Below the pieces are notes generated by a model. It ran no database searches and had not been told where the DNA came from. It worked only from the letters and a program-made list of their open reading frames with translations. DNA of 64,000 nt from Marinobacter szutsaonensis (GTDB lineage Bacteria; Pseudomonadota; Gammaproteobacteria; Pseudomonadales; Oleiphilaceae). The DNA lies in assembly GCF_039523335.1 (NCBI RefSeq), contig NZ_BAAAFC010000001.1, forward strand, positions 1,426,001-1,490,000, in the 5' to 3' direction. Made by a program: the position numbers and the translations under genes. Shown here piece after piece: positions 1-9,518 of this stretch. Within the stretch, counting starts at the first letter, position 1, and the number at the start of each line of letters is the position of its first letter.

Positions 1-1514
1 ATATTCAGACGCTCCTCGTCCGGTGCCTGCTCGGTCAGGCCGAGTGCCCGGCCCCGAGGAATTATCGTGACTTTTTCCAACGGATCCGCCTTGGGGAACA
101 ACAGCGCTGTCAGCGCATGACCAGATTCGTGGAAGGCAATCACCTTTTTTTCCTCATCGCTGAGGGTCTGCTCACGCTCAGCCCCCATCAGGATCTTGTC
201 TCTGGCCATGTCGAAATGGGCCATGGCAACCAACTTGCTGTCGTCTCGCCCGGCGAACAGCGCCGCTTCGTTCGCCAGGTTTTCCAGGTCTGCCCCGGAA
301 AACCCGACGGTTCGACGAGCCACTGCCGCGAGATCTACATCGTCACCCAACGGCATGGCTTTGGTATGGATTTCAAGAATCTGCTCCCGGGCTTTCCTGT
401 GAGGGCTATCCAAAGTCACCTTCCGATCGAACCGCCCCGGCCGCATCAGTGCAGAGTCCAGTACGTCCGGCCGGTTGGTGGCGGCAATCACGACAACTGC
501 TTCGTGGGGTGAGAAACCGTCCATTTCCGACAGAATCTGGTTCAGAGTCTGCTCCCGCTCGTCGTGCCCTCCGCCAACGCCGGCGCCGCGAGAACGACCG
601 ATAGCGTCCAGTTCATCAATGAAGATGATCGACGGCGCTTCCTTACGGGCTTCTTCAAACATGTTGCGCACCCGCGATGCCCCGACGCCAACAAACATTT
701 CAATAAACTCGGAACCGGATATGGAGAAGAACGGTACATCGGCCTCGCCGGCAACCGCTCTTGCCATGAGAGTTTTGCCGGTGCCGGGCGGCCCGACCAT
801 CAGCACTCCACGGGGCAGCTTGGCGCCCAGGCGCTGGTAATAGGACGGGTTCTTGAGATAGTCGACAATTTCCGTCAGGTCCTTCTTGGCGCCGTCCGAC
901 CCGGCGATGTCCTCAAAGGTCTTTCCGGGCTCGTCCCTCTGGAACCGCTTAGCCTTGGACTTGCCCATGCTGAACAGGCCGCCACCTTGCTGGCCGCCCA
1001 TCTGGCGAGCCATACGCTGCCAGAAATAGATGAACACGCCCAGAATGATCAGCCAGGGTAGAAAATTCACCAGCATCCGCGACAACAGATCCGGTCCGGA
1101 TTCCTTGGCCGTGATCGGCACTCCGTTCTGTTCCAGAAGCTCCACGATCCGTGTTTCGCCCACCTCGGGAACCTGGCTCTGGAACAGCGTTTCTCCGGAA
1201 CTGTCACCACTCCCTTCTGCGGCCTTGAGGGTACCGCGCACCTGATGACCTTCAATCGTGACTTCCGAGACCTGCCCGGCGGTCACCCGTTCCTTGAACT
1301 CGGTAAACGTCAACTGTTCAAGATTTGACTGACTGAACATCTGTATCGCGTAGAAAACCAGAAACGCGACAAGCAGGAAATTCACCACCCGAAGCCATTG
1401 GGGCGGTTCGTTCTGCTGCCCCTGGTCCGACATCGGGTCACTGGGACCCTGCTGCAGTCTTTCCTGATCCTGCCGATTATCCTGTTGATTGGACCGTTGG
1501 GCGTGGTCAGGCAT
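1..1514 (-). CDS. ftsH: FtsH-type ATP-dependent zinc metalloprotease (C-terminal part outside window)
   Basis: A membrane-anchored AAA+ protease that degrades unneeded or damaged membrane and cytosolic proteins. Translating the minus strand gives a Gln/Asp-rich N-terminal tail of about 40 residues, a first membrane segment, a periplasmic domain, a second membrane segment, then the AAA module with Walker A GPPGTGKT, Walker [12 protein letters not shown] and the second region of homology ending [10 protein letters not shown]. The zinc site reads HESGH where most FtsH proteins have HEAGH. ATG at 1514 has AGGAGA seven bases upstream. The frame is open at position 1. Neighbours are beta-oxidation genes, not the usual rrmJ/folP, so this may be an extra FtsH copy. 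Confidence 0.93.
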   Translation of the reverse strand, partial: MPDHAQRSNQQDNRQDQERLQQGPSDPMSDQGQQNEPPQWLRVVNFLLVAFLVFYAIQMFSQSNLEQLTFTEFKERVTAGQVSEVTIEGHQVRGTLKAAEGSGDSSGETLFQSQVPEVGETRIVELLEQNGVPITAKESGPDLLSRMLVNFLPWLIILGVFIYFWQRMARQMGGQQGGGLFSMGKSKAKRFQRDEPGKTFEDIAGSDGAKKDLTEIVDYLKNPSYYQRLGAKLPRGVLMVGPPGTGKTLMARAVAGEADVPFFSISGSEFIEMFVGVGASRVRNMFEEARKEAPSIIFIDELDAIGRSRGAGVGGGHDEREQTLNQILSEMDGFSPHEAVVVIAATNRPDVLDSALMRPGRFDRKVTLDSPHRKAREQILEIHTKAMPLGDDVDLAAVARRTVGFSGADLENLANEAALFAGRDDSKLVAMAHFDMARDKILMGAEREQTLSDEEKKVIAFHESGHALTALLFPKADPLEKVTIIPRGRALGLTEQAPDEERLN

Positions 1515-1539
1515 GTATTCTCCTTGGTTGTCTGTACGT

Positions 1540-3639
1540 TCAGTGCCAGCCGTCGTCCGGCTGGAAGCGGTCCCCGTGGGCCTGCGCCAGCTTTTCGAGA
1601 GACTCGCGAATGTTTTCGACGCCGCGTTTGCGGGCATAGTTCATCGGGCCACCACGGAACGGCGCAAAGCCGGTACCGAAAATCATGGCGCCGTCCACTG
1701 TTGCTTCGTCCTCAACCACCTGCTCACGCAGACAAGCCATGCAGGCGTTCAGCATGGGGAGGATCAGTCGGTCCAGCGCGTCATCCGGGCTGGCCTCTGA
1801 CGGGTCTTTCTTGTCAGCCTTACCCTTTTTCCACTTGTAGAGGCCTTCGCCGGTCTTCTTGCCGAGCTTTCCGTCATCCACTTTCTGCCGGAGCCAGTCC
1901 GGGGCCGACGGCATTGAGGTATCCAGCCGCTCCCTCAGCATGTCGGCGACGCTCAGACAGATATCCAGCCCCACCTGATCCGCCAGCTCGATCGGCCCCA
2001 TCGGCATACCGAACTCTTCTGCCACCGCATCGATACTCTCGGCGGGCACACCTTCATCAAGCATGAGCATTGCCTCGACCAGATAAGGCGTCAGGGCCCT
2101 GTTGACCAGAAACCCGGGAGCAGTCGCGACCGGAGCCGGAAGCCGGTCAATCTGCCCGACGAAACCGCGGCCGCGCTCAAGTACTTTTTTCGAGGCCCGA
2201 TCATGACTGACGACCTCCACCAGGGGCATCAACGCCACCGGATTGAAGAAGTGAAGACCAATCAGGCGGCCGGGATCACTGACTTTTTCACGCAGGGTTT
2301 CCAGGGGGATGCTGGAGGTATTGGTAGCCAGGATGGCGCCCTCTTTCATCCGCGGCTCCACCTCTTCATACACCTTCTGCTTGAGTTCAATCTTTTCAGG
2401 GACGGCCTCAATAACCAGATCCGCACTGCCAACCCCGTGATTGGCAAAATCCGGAGTCAGGCGATCAAGAATGTCCCTGCGCTCGGCTTCGCTACGATGC
2501 TTTTTCTCGCAGAGGTCAGAAAGCTTCTTCACCGCCTGGGCCAGTTTCTCGCCCTCCATATCAAACAGGGTTACGTCCAGCCCTCGTATCGCGCACCAGC
2601 CTGCGATGTCCGCACCCATCTCGCCAGCTCCAACCACATGGACACGGCGTACCGGTTCGGCCTTGCTGCGGGTCAGTCCTTTCATCTTTTCCCGAAGATG
2701 GAAGACCCGAACCAGATTTCGGGACGTGTCCGTCATCATGAGTTTGGCGAAGGAAGCGATCTCGGCTTTGCGCATCTCCGGCCCGGACTCACCGCCGAAA
2801 TCCTCCCAAAGCTCGATGAGCGCTTCGGGTGCCGGATAATGGTCGGGCCGTGCCTTTTTGGCACTCTGTGAGCGCATCTGCCGGGCCTCAAGCTGACGAG
2901 CAGGTTTGCTGGACAGAACCCGGCCTCGCATGCCGCTGCCGCCTGACTCAATGTCGCCGGCTACTGCTGCATGTACCGCTGCGTCGATATGCCGTTCCTC
3001 AACAACCTGATCCACCAGGCCCAGCTTTTTCGCCTTGCTGTGGGAGGCAGTTTTACCGGTCAGCATCATGGTCATGGCTTCGATGGGATCAATCAGACTG
3101 GTCAGGCGATCTGTACCACCCAGACCGGGGTGGAGACCCAGCTGAATTTCCGGAAACCCCAGCTTGGCGCCGGGAACGGCCAGCCGAAAGTCACAGGCGA
3201 GGGCCAGTTCCAGGCCTCCGCCGAGACAGGACCCGTGGATCACCGCTACCTTGGGGCAGGAGAGCGACTCGAAACGGTCCACCACCCCATGGGCATCGGT
3301 GAGCTTATCGACCAGCTCGGTCTCCGAAGACAACCCGGAGAATTCCGAGATATCCGCCCCCATGCAGAAACCGCTGGACTTGATTGAGCGCAGGACCACC
3401 CCGGCGGGAGTGTTGTTTTCCAGCTCTGAAACAATCTCACCCAGTTCGTTCAATACCGCCTCTGAGAGCACGTTGGCGTTGGCCTCGTTCTTGTCGAGGA
3501 TGAGCCACGCAACATCACTGCTGTCGCGCTCAAGCAGCCAATGCTGCCAACGACTGCTTTCTTTCTTTATCTGTTTGCCTTGAAAAGGGCCCAGAGCCAT
3601 GTCGCGTGAGCTCAGAGTTTCAAGAATATGACCCTTCAT
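1540..3639 (-). CDS. fadJ: Fatty-acid oxidation complex alpha subunit (enoyl-CoA hydratase / 3-hydroxyacyl-CoA dehydrogenase)
   Basis: Bifunctional cytoplasmic beta-oxidation enzyme: hydrates trans-2-enoyl-CoA and oxidises the 3-hydroxyacyl-CoA with NAD. The N-terminal crotonase domain shows GSCLGGGLELALACDFRL and GFPEIQLGLHPGLGGT. The dehydrogenase half starts with the dinucleotide-binding GAGEMGADIA and carries LIGLHFFNPVALMPLVEVV. The 699-residue length fits FadB/FadJ. ATG 3639 is preferred because AGGAGG ends six bases before it; ATG at 3645 directly abuts that site. It follows the thiolase gene by 46 bases on the same strand, so the two form an operon in the order thiolase then alpha subunit, as in fadI-fadJ. 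FadB versus FadJ naming is uncertain. Confidence 0.92.
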   Translation of the reverse strand: MKGHILETLSSRDMALGPFQGKQIKKESSRWQHWLLERDSSDVAWLILDKNEANANVLSEAVLNELGEIVSELENNTPAGVVLRSIKSSGFCMGADISEFSGLSSETELVDKLTDAHGVVDRFESLSCPKVAVIHGSCLGGGLELALACDFRLAVPGAKLGFPEIQLGLHPGLGGTDRLTSLIDPIEAMTMMLTGKTASHSKAKKLGLVDQVVEERHIDAAVHAAVAGDIESGGSGMRGRVLSSKPARQLEARQMRSQSAKKARPDHYPAPEALIELWEDFGGESGPEMRKAEIASFAKLMMTDTSRNLVRVFHLREKMKGLTRSKAEPVRRVHVVGAGEMGADIAGWCAIRGLDVTLFDMEGEKLAQAVKKLSDLCEKKHRSEAERRDILDRLTPDFANHGVGSADLVIEAVPEKIELKQKVYEEVEPRMKEGAILATNTSSIPLETLREKVSDPGRLIGLHFFNPVALMPLVEVVSHDRASKKVLERGRGFVGQIDRLPAPVATAPGFLVNRALTPYLVEAMLMLDEGVPAESIDAVAEEFGMPMGPIELADQVGLDICLSVADMLRERLDTSMPSAPDWLRQKVDDGKLGKKTGEGLYKWKKGKADKKDPSEASPDDALDRLILPMLNACMACLREQVVEDEATVDGAMIFGTGFAPFRGGPMNYARKRGVENIRESLEKLAQAHGDRFQPDDGWH

Positions 3640-3685
3640 GTGCATCCTCCTGAAATTCTGGAAGTCGGAATTCCGTAACCTGTAT

Positions 3686-5026
3686 TTAAACCGCCTCGAT
3701 AAGCATGGCCCCGGACTGACCACCGCCGATACACTCGGTCGCGATACCCCGTTTCAGTCCCTTTCGCTGCAAAGCATTCATCAAATGCAGCACAATCCGG
3801 TTACCACTGGTGCCCACCGGGTGACCAATGGCGACCGCGCCGCCGTCGATGTTCAGACGTTCGGGATCAAGCTTGCCCATGGCTTCGTCGAGGCCCAGCG
3901 CCTCGCGGCAAAACTCCGGATCTTCCCAGGCCCGCAGGCACGCCAGAACCTGCGCAGCGAAAGCCTCGTTGATCTCCCAGAGATCAATGTCGTTCAGACC
4001 AGCCTTGTGCCGTTTAAGCAAAGCGGTAGAACTCAGAACCGGCCCGAGCCCCATGATCTCCGGCTCGAGCGCCGACCAGTGGCTGTCAACCAGCACCGCC
4101 TTTGGCTCGAGACCGTATTTTTTAACCGCGTCCTCGGATGCCAGAATCATCCAGGAGGCGCCATCGGTGACCTGGGAGCTGTTTCCGGGTGTGACCTGCC
4201 CGTAGGGCGGTTCGAACGCTGCCTTGAGCTTGGCCAGCGCCTCTGTAGAGGTATCCGAACGCACACCGTCATCATGCTGGAACAGCTCACCAGCTGGTGA
4301 TATGGCGGGAACGACCTCGCCATCCAGCCACCCTTCCTCCTGGGCTTTGGCAACACGCTGGTGGCTGGAAACGGCGTACTCGTCGGCTTGCTCACGACTG
4401 ATATTGAACTGTTTGGCGAGAATTTCCGCCGTCTGCCCCATGCTTAATCCGGCGATCGGATCGGTCAGTCCCTTGGCGAGACTGATTTCAGGCCTGAACT
4501 GCCCGGGACTGAAACTCGCCAATTGACGGGCATAATCCTGAGGCGAAGACGCCGCATTGAGGCCGGCCAGCCATTCCACCGCTTCTGTTTTCAGTACCAT
4601 CGGGGCATGGCTGAGGGCTTCGGTGCCACCGGCAAGGATCAGGTCGCTATCGCCGTCACGGATGTATTTGTAGGCGGTGTCGATAGACTGCATTCCGGAA
4701 CCGCAGTTGATCTGGACCGTGAAGGCAGGCATTGCTTCGCCCATCCCCAGCCGCAGAGCGGCAACCCTGGCCGGGTTCATCTCGGAAGAGACCACATTTA
4801 CACAGCCAAGAATCACCTGATCAAAGGCATCCGCCGGCATGGGCTGGCGAATTAGCAACGGACGACCACATTGAACGGACAGGTCCACCGGTGAAAAGGG
4901 CCCCGGACGACCTTTGGCCTTCAGGAACGGCGTCCTTGCTCCGTCAACAAGGTAAACTTTGCGACCCTGATTCTGACCCGCCGTTTTCGAGCTGTTGCGT
5001 GCTTTCTTTGCCTGATGCTGTGCCAT
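3686..5026 (-). CDS. fadI: Acetyl-CoA acyltransferase (3-ketoacyl-CoA thiolase), FadI-like
   Basis: Thiolytic cleavage of 3-ketoacyl-CoA, the last step of the beta-oxidation spiral. The nucleophile Cys lies in INCGSGMQSID, the catalytic His in GGAVAIGHPVGTSGNR and the second Cys in CIGGGQSGAM. At 446 residues it is longer than ordinary FadA (about 390) and near FadI size, with a basic N-terminal extension. The start is supported by AGGAGGG eight bases before ATG. It is the first gene of a two-gene operon with the alpha subunit downstream. Thiolase function is clear; chain-length preference is not visible. Confidence 0.92.
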   Translation of the reverse strand: MAQHQAKKARNSSKTAGQNQGRKVYLVDGARTPFLKAKGRPGPFSPVDLSVQCGRPLLIRQPMPADAFDQVILGCVNVVSSEMNPARVAALRLGMGEAMPAFTVQINCGSGMQSIDTAYKYIRDGDSDLILAGGTEALSHAPMVLKTEAVEWLAGLNAASSPQDYARQLASFSPGQFRPEISLAKGLTDPIAGLSMGQTAEILAKQFNISREQADEYAVSSHQRVAKAQEEGWLDGEVVPAISPAGELFQHDDGVRSDTSTEALAKLKAAFEPPYGQVTPGNSSQVTDGASWMILASEDAVKKYGLEPKAVLVDSHWSALEPEIMGLGPVLSSTALLKRHKAGLNDIDLWEINEAFAAQVLACLRAWEDPEFCREALGLDEAMGKLDPERLNIDGGAVAIGHPVGTSGNRIVLHLMNALQRKGLKRGIATECIGGGQSGAMLIEAV

Positions 5027-5205
5027 CCAGATCCCTCCTTAGGCTGAGCCTGGCGTTGGACCATGAGCGACTTTGAATTGAGCCAATACTTATAACTCTG
5101 GACTCTTCGCTGGATGTTTCAAGGTCGATCTCTCGAAGTGCTCTTGAAAAAGCCCCTATTGGAACTAGGTTTTTTTAGTACATGTATGAGCAAAGGAGAC
5201 ACTTT

Positions 5206-6111
5206 ATGACCCGCGCTCAAGACCTGTTCCCGACCCGGCTGGAGCGTAAGCTGAGCATGTTTGAACGGCTGGATCCGGTGGTCCATACGCCCGAAGAACG
5301 AATCGGCGACGGCCCTTTGTCGCAAGAAAAAGTCCGCGAATTTGATGAGCGGGGCTTCCTATTTTTCGAATCGTTCTTCGACAAATCCGAGATGGACAAA
5401 TTTATCAAGGAGCTGCAGGACTACGAGGAAGATGAAGATCTCAAACTTTCCGAGGGGACAATTCTGGAGCCCGGAAAAGAGGAGATCCGGTCAATCTTCG
5501 GCATCCACGAGATTTCTGAACGCTTTGACCGTCTCACGCGGGACCCACACCTGCTAAAAATCGTACAGCAACTGCTCGACAGCGACGTGTACATCCATCA
5601 GTCGCGGATCAATTACAAGCCCGGCTTCAAGGGGAAGGGGTTCAACTGGCACTCGGATTTCGAGACCTGGCACAGCGAGGATGGCATGCCACGGATGCGG
5701 TGTCTGAGCTGCTCTATCGTAATGACGGACAACAACGAGTTTAACGGTCCGCTGATGCTCATCCCCGGTTCGCACAAGTACTTTATTCCCTGTGTCGGAC
5801 GGACACCGGAAGACAATTACAAAGAATCCCTGAAGATGCAGAACCTGGGGGTTCCGGATGCGGCCAGCCTTACCCGGATGATGGACGAGCAGTTTATCGA
5901 AGCGCCCAAGGGCCCGGCCGGCTCACTGATCATTTTCGAGTGCAACACTCTGCACGGCTCCAATGCCAACATGTCGTGCTGGCCGCGTAGTAACCTGTTC
6001 TTCGTTTACAACAGTGTCCACAACACGCTGGTGGAACCGTTCTGCGGCAACAAGCCCCGGCCGGAATTCCTGGCTAATCGCAAGAACTGGACACCCCTGA
6101 CGCCGGTATAA
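5206..6111 (+). CDS. ectD: Ectoine 5-hydroxylase (Fe(II)/2-oxoglutarate dioxygenase)
   Basis: Converts ectoine to 5-hydroxyectoine, a compatible solute made under salt and heat stress, using Fe(II), O2 and 2-oxoglutarate. The 301-residue protein has the EctD signature: WHSDFETWHSEDGMP followed by MRCLSCSIVMTDN. This supplies the iron ligands His and Asp and substrate-binding residues; the distal His is in ECNTLHGSNANMS. ATG 5206 is used because AAAGGAGA sits seven bases upstream; an upstream in-frame ATG at 5182 lacks such a site. No ectA, ectB or ectC lies nearby, so ectoine must be made from genes elsewhere or imported. Confidence 0.93.
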   Translation: MTRAQDLFPTRLERKLSMFERLDPVVHTPEERIGDGPLSQEKVREFDERGFLFFESFFDKSEMDKFIKELQDYEEDEDLKLSEGTILEPGKEEIRSIFGIHEISERFDRLTRDPHLLKIVQQLLDSDVYIHQSRINYKPGFKGKGFNWHSDFETWHSEDGMPRMRCLSCSIVMTDNNEFNGPLMLIPGSHKYFIPCVGRTPEDNYKESLKMQNLGVPDAASLTRMMDEQFIEAPKGPAGSLIIFECNTLHGSNANMSCWPRSNLFFVYNSVHNTLVEPFCGNKPRPEFLANRKNWTPLTPV

Positions 6112-6205
6112 CGGCTTGAGGATCTGCCAGGCCGGTCAGGGCAGCACACTGCCTCCGCCGGCCGGCCCTTTCTGGGCTGCGCGGCTCGCCGATTCACCTT
6201 TTTGC

Positions 6206-7894
6206 TCATGGCGGCCCGACTTCACAGGCCAGAACCAACGCCCAGAACTCCGAGAAATCATTGACCACCACGTCTGGCTTGTCCGGGTGCTTGTGGGTGC
6301 CGGGGAAAATTTTATTCAGCCAGGGTAGATCCCACTGGGCGCCGTTGAAAAACACCGAGGTCATCCCTGCCCGCTTGGCGGCGATCACATCGGTGGTGCT
6401 GTCCCCGACATACCAGACACTCGGATCCGGCGGGTAGTCCAGCTTCTGCACCGCCAGCAGCAGCTGGTCCGGATGGGGTTTGCGCAGCGGCGTGTCGTCC
6501 CCGCACACATCCACATCGAACAGATGGGACCATCCGGTACCCTCCACCGCATCCAGCTCATGCTCGAAGAACTCCCGGTCCCGGTTGGTGATCACCCCGA
6601 CCTGGATGTTCAGTTTCCTCAGCCCCTCGAGCACATCCCGGACCCTCGGCTCAAAGGCCTTAACGGTGCCATAGTGGTTCCGGTAATGGTGGTTGAAGGC
6701 CTTGTGGGCGACTTGCTTGGCTCCCTGATTCTCACCGAACAGCACCTCGAAGATGTCCGTCCGGGAAATCTTCCGGTCCGCCTTGACCTTCGGGTGCAGT
6801 CTGGCGAATTCACGCACGTAGGACACCAGCCGGGCATCCTCAAGGGTCTTGCTGTCCTCCGGCGCCACCATCCGGTCCATGAGTTCGAGCTTGTGGAAAT
6901 CCGGCAGCATGTCATCCACCGCGTGATACATGGCATCGAGGGTATCCACCAGGGTGGCGTGCCAGTCGAACAGGATCACCGCCGGGCGAATCAGCCGGAC
7001 CACCGCCGGGTGCCAGTCCGGTTCGATTCTGGGCTCCGGGCGCTCCGGTGACGGGAAAGGCCTGGGCCGGACCTCGGCGGGTGCCTGGGTAAAGGCATCC
7101 GGCTCCTGGCGTTCCAGCAAGGCCAGCAGGTTGAGCAGATCCTCGAAACTGTCCAGAATCGCCGCCGGGGCATCCCGTTTGGTGAACCAGCTGTCGATGC
7201 GGTCCTGCTCCCAGCAGGCGCCGTTATAGAACACGCCGGACACCCCGGCCTTGTGGGCGGTGAGCATGTCCACGTAGCTGTCACCCACGTACCAGGCCCG
7301 GCTGTCCGCCGGCAGCTCCAGCTTTTCCAGGGCTTTGAGGATCACCTGGGGGTCCGGTTTGTATTCGGTGACATCGTCGGCACATACTGTGGCGTCAAAC
7401 AGGTGCTGCCAGCGGCCTTCGTCTACCGTTTTCAGCTCCTTGTCCAGGAACTCCCGGTTGCGGTTGGTGGATACTGCCAGCCGGATGCCCATGGCCCTCA
7501 ATGCCGACAGGTATTCATAGGCACCGGGTTGGAACGGCCTTACCTGGCCAAAATACTTCCGGTACGCGGTGTTGTAGGCCTTGTGCGCAATCAGCTTGGC
7601 TTCCTTGTCCTCACCAAAGATGGCATTGAAGATGTCTGTGCGGGAAACCCGGCGCTCGGCCAGAATCCGTGGATGCAGGCGCCGGAAAATCCGGATGTAG
7701 CGCACCAGCCGGGCGTCGTCCGCCGTCCGGCACTGGTCCTCCGGTAACAACCGGTCCACCAGCCCCAGTTCCTCCAGTTGCGGCAACATCTCCTCCATGG
7801 CACTGAACATGGCATCGTGGGTATCCACGAGGGTGCCGTGCCAATCGAAAATCAGCACCGAAGGGGCCGGTATCGCCTCGTTGAATCGCGCCAT
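6206..7894 (-). CDS. Double-domain HAD superfamily hydrolase with DWH motif I
   Basis: A 562-residue protein made of two full HAD phosphatase-like units in tandem (about residues 12-245 and 303-540) joined by a Pro-rich linker. Each unit has motif I (FDWHGTLVDT at D17, FDWHATLVDT at D310), motif II (STNRNRE, ITNRDRE), the motif III Lys (EYKPDP, RKPHPD) and motif IV (VGDSYVD, VGDSTTD). The second Asp of the usual DxD is His in both copies. The halves are clearly homologous throughout (for example ISRTDIF/VSRTDIF, AHKAFN/AHKAYN). Substrate unknown. It stands alone between ectD and ctaG; the start has only a modest ribosome-binding site. Confidence 0.85.
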   Translation of the reverse strand: MARFNEAIPAPSVLIFDWHGTLVDTHDAMFSAMEEMLPQLEELGLVDRLLPEDQCRTADDARLVRYIRIFRRLHPRILAERRVSRTDIFNAIFGEDKEAKLIAHKAYNTAYRKYFGQVRPFQPGAYEYLSALRAMGIRLAVSTNRNREFLDKELKTVDEGRWQHLFDATVCADDVTEYKPDPQVILKALEKLELPADSRAWYVGDSYVDMLTAHKAGVSGVFYNGACWEQDRIDSWFTKRDAPAAILDSFEDLLNLLALLERQEPDAFTQAPAEVRPRPFPSPERPEPRIEPDWHPAVVRLIRPAVILFDWHATLVDTLDAMYHAVDDMLPDFHKLELMDRMVAPEDSKTLEDARLVSYVREFARLHPKVKADRKISRTDIFEVLFGENQGAKQVAHKAFNHHYRNHYGTVKAFEPRVRDVLEGLRKLNIQVGVITNRDREFFEHELDAVEGTGWSHLFDVDVCGDDTPLRKPHPDQLLLAVQKLDYPPDPSVWYVGDSTTDVIAAKRAGMTSVFFNGAQWDLPWLNKIFPGTHKHPDKPDVVVNDFSEFWALVLACEVGPP

Positions 7895-8016
7895 CTGGAG
7901 TCTCCGATCTGGAACGTTTTTTACCCTTGCAATCCGGACCGCAGGGGTTAAAACTCATTGTTGAATAACAAAAAAGATAAACCCGGTTGGCTGCGATTGC
8001 ACACAGAGTGGTTTCC

Positions 8017-8856
8017 ATGCCCGATATTGGCTTCCTGGCCCCTTATGATTTCTCACCCCTGACCATACTCAGTTTCGCGCTGGTACTGGCAGGCTATGGC
8101 TATGCCCTGCTGCGCATGGCGCCGGAGCAACGCCCCGGTTCCGTGCGTATCGTCGCCTTCGTGGTCGGGGTACTGTTGTGCTACGGGGTCATGCAGACCC
8201 GCTTCGATTACTATTCCCAATACATGTTCTTCGTGCACCGGGGCCAACACCTGATCCTGCACCACCTGGGGCCGTTCCTGATTGCCCTGTCCAACCCGCT
8301 GCCGATCTTCCGTTTCTGGCACGAGCAAATGGGCCCCACCCTTCGCTCGTGGCTGCGGCCGGTGGGCTGGGCATACCGAATCCTGCAACAGCCGGTGATT
8401 GCCGCCGTTTTGTTTGTCGGCCTGATCTATTTCTGGCTGTGGCCGCCGATCCACTTTGACGCCATGCTGTCGCGCCAGCTTTACTGGACCATGAACTGGA
8501 GCATGCTGCTGGACGGCCTGCTGTTCTGGTGGCTGATGTTCGATCCCCGCTCACCGGTTCTGACCAACGCGCTGGGGTACGGCAAACGCATCCTGATACT
8601 GGCGGCAGTGGCCATCCCCCAGATGATCCTCGGTGCCTGGATCGTGTTTTCACGGGGCATGGTGTATGACGTTTACGAAGTCTGTGGCCGGGCCTGGCCC
8701 ATGGCGCCCGAAACCGACCAGCTGCTGGGGGGCCTGCTCACCTGGATTCCGCCGGCGATGATGAGCGTCATCGGTATCCTGCTCATCCTGCGACGGGCCA
8801 TGCACGAGGACGGCAGAATTGTGAAGCCATCAAGACTGGCGGGAGAGAATTCATGA
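8017..8856 (+). CDS. ctaG: Cytochrome c oxidase assembly protein, CtaG (caa3) family
   Basis: Polytopic inner-membrane protein of the CtaG_caa3 family, involved in copper delivery to or assembly of heme-copper oxidases. About seven hydrophobic segments are visible, with the family hallmark HRGQHLILHHLGP on one side and WTMNWSMLLDGLLFWWLMFDP later. The start was set at ATG 8017, which begins the hydrophobic protein; a TTG at 7987 is in frame but less likely. The stop overlaps the start of the SCO gene by four bases (ATGA), so the two are translationally coupled, which fits a CuA-site assembly role. Confidence 0.85.
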   Translation: MPDIGFLAPYDFSPLTILSFALVLAGYGYALLRMAPEQRPGSVRIVAFVVGVLLCYGVMQTRFDYYSQYMFFVHRGQHLILHHLGPFLIALSNPLPIFRFWHEQMGPTLRSWLRPVGWAYRILQQPVIAAVLFVGLIYFWLWPPIHFDAMLSRQLYWTMNWSMLLDGLLFWWLMFDPRSPVLTNALGYGKRILILAAVAIPQMILGAWIVFSRGMVYDVYEVCGRAWPMAPETDQLLGGLLTWIPPAMMSVIGILLILRRAMHEDGRIVKPSRLAGENS

Positions 8857-9452
8857 CAGACCGGCTGTTGCCCCTGATCCTGACCGTTTCGATTCTGGCA
8901 CTGACAGGCTGCTTTGGAGGCGAGGAGCAGTGGCATGCCAAGGACATCTCCGGCCTGATGCCGGAACTCGAATTCGAACTTGTCGGCACCGGCGGACAGA
9001 CCGTCACACCGAAGGATTCCGCCGGCAACATCCGACTGCTCTACTTCGGATTCACCTCCTGCCCGGATGTCTGCCCCACCACCCTCACCGATCTGCGTAA
9101 AGCCGTGAACCAGTTACCACCGGACTACCGGGACGACATCACGACGCTGTTCGTCAGTGTCGACCCGCAGCGGGATACGCCGGAACGCCTTGGCAGCTAT
9201 GCCGGTTTCTTCGGCGATCACGTGGTGGGCCTGACCGCCGCGGAGCCGGAACTACGGGAACTCACCAAACGCTACCGGACCACGTTCGGCTATGACGAGC
9301 CGGATGCCGATGGCAATTACAACGTTTCCCACAGCAGCGCGGTCTACGTCTTCGATCGTTCCGGGAAGGCCCGGCTGCTGCTGCGCCCCGGGCTGACAAC
9401 ACAGCAGGTCAGTGAGGACCTTGCGCACCTGGCCTCGGAGTCCCGCAGCTGA
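8853..9452 (+). CDS. SCO1/SenC/PrrC family copper chaperone lipoprotein
   Basis: Thioredoxin-fold copper chaperone for oxidase CuA assembly or redox control, anchored as a lipoprotein. The N-terminus MTDRLLPLILTVSILALTGC ends in a lipobox with Cys at residue 20. The copper/thiol motif is CPDVCP, with the family SVDPQRDTPE and a distal copper-ligand His in NVSHSSAVYVFD. Length 199 is typical. It is coupled to ctaG by a four-base overlap. Shortly after its stop comes a MerR-type promoter for the next gene. Confidence 0.92.
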   Translation: MTDRLLPLILTVSILALTGCFGGEEQWHAKDISGLMPELEFELVGTGGQTVTPKDSAGNIRLLYFGFTSCPDVCPTTLTDLRKAVNQLPPDYRDDITTLFVSVDPQRDTPERLGSYAGFFGDHVVGLTAAEPELRELTKRYRTTFGYDEPDADGNYNVSHSSAVYVFDRSGKARLLLRPGLTTQQVSEDLAHLASESRS

Positions 9453-9455
9453 GAC

Positions 9456-9486
9456 TTGACCCTGTAGTTACTACAGGCTTTTAACT
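9456..9486 (+). promoter_or_regulatory. MerR-family operator/promoter before the 9.5-kb CDF gene
   Basis: TTGACC (-35, 9456-9461), then the perfect dyad CTGTAGTTACTACAG (9462-9476) and a -10 like TTAACT (9481-9486) at a 19-base spacer. A dyad inside a long spacer is the layout of MerR-activated promoters. Apart from the three bases between the half-sites, the dyad matches the site at 37084 next to the CadR-like gene, so control by that regulator is inferred. Confidence 0.8.
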
Positions 9487-9518
9487 CCCCGCCAGATCTT
9501 CAGACCGGGAGAAAAGGC

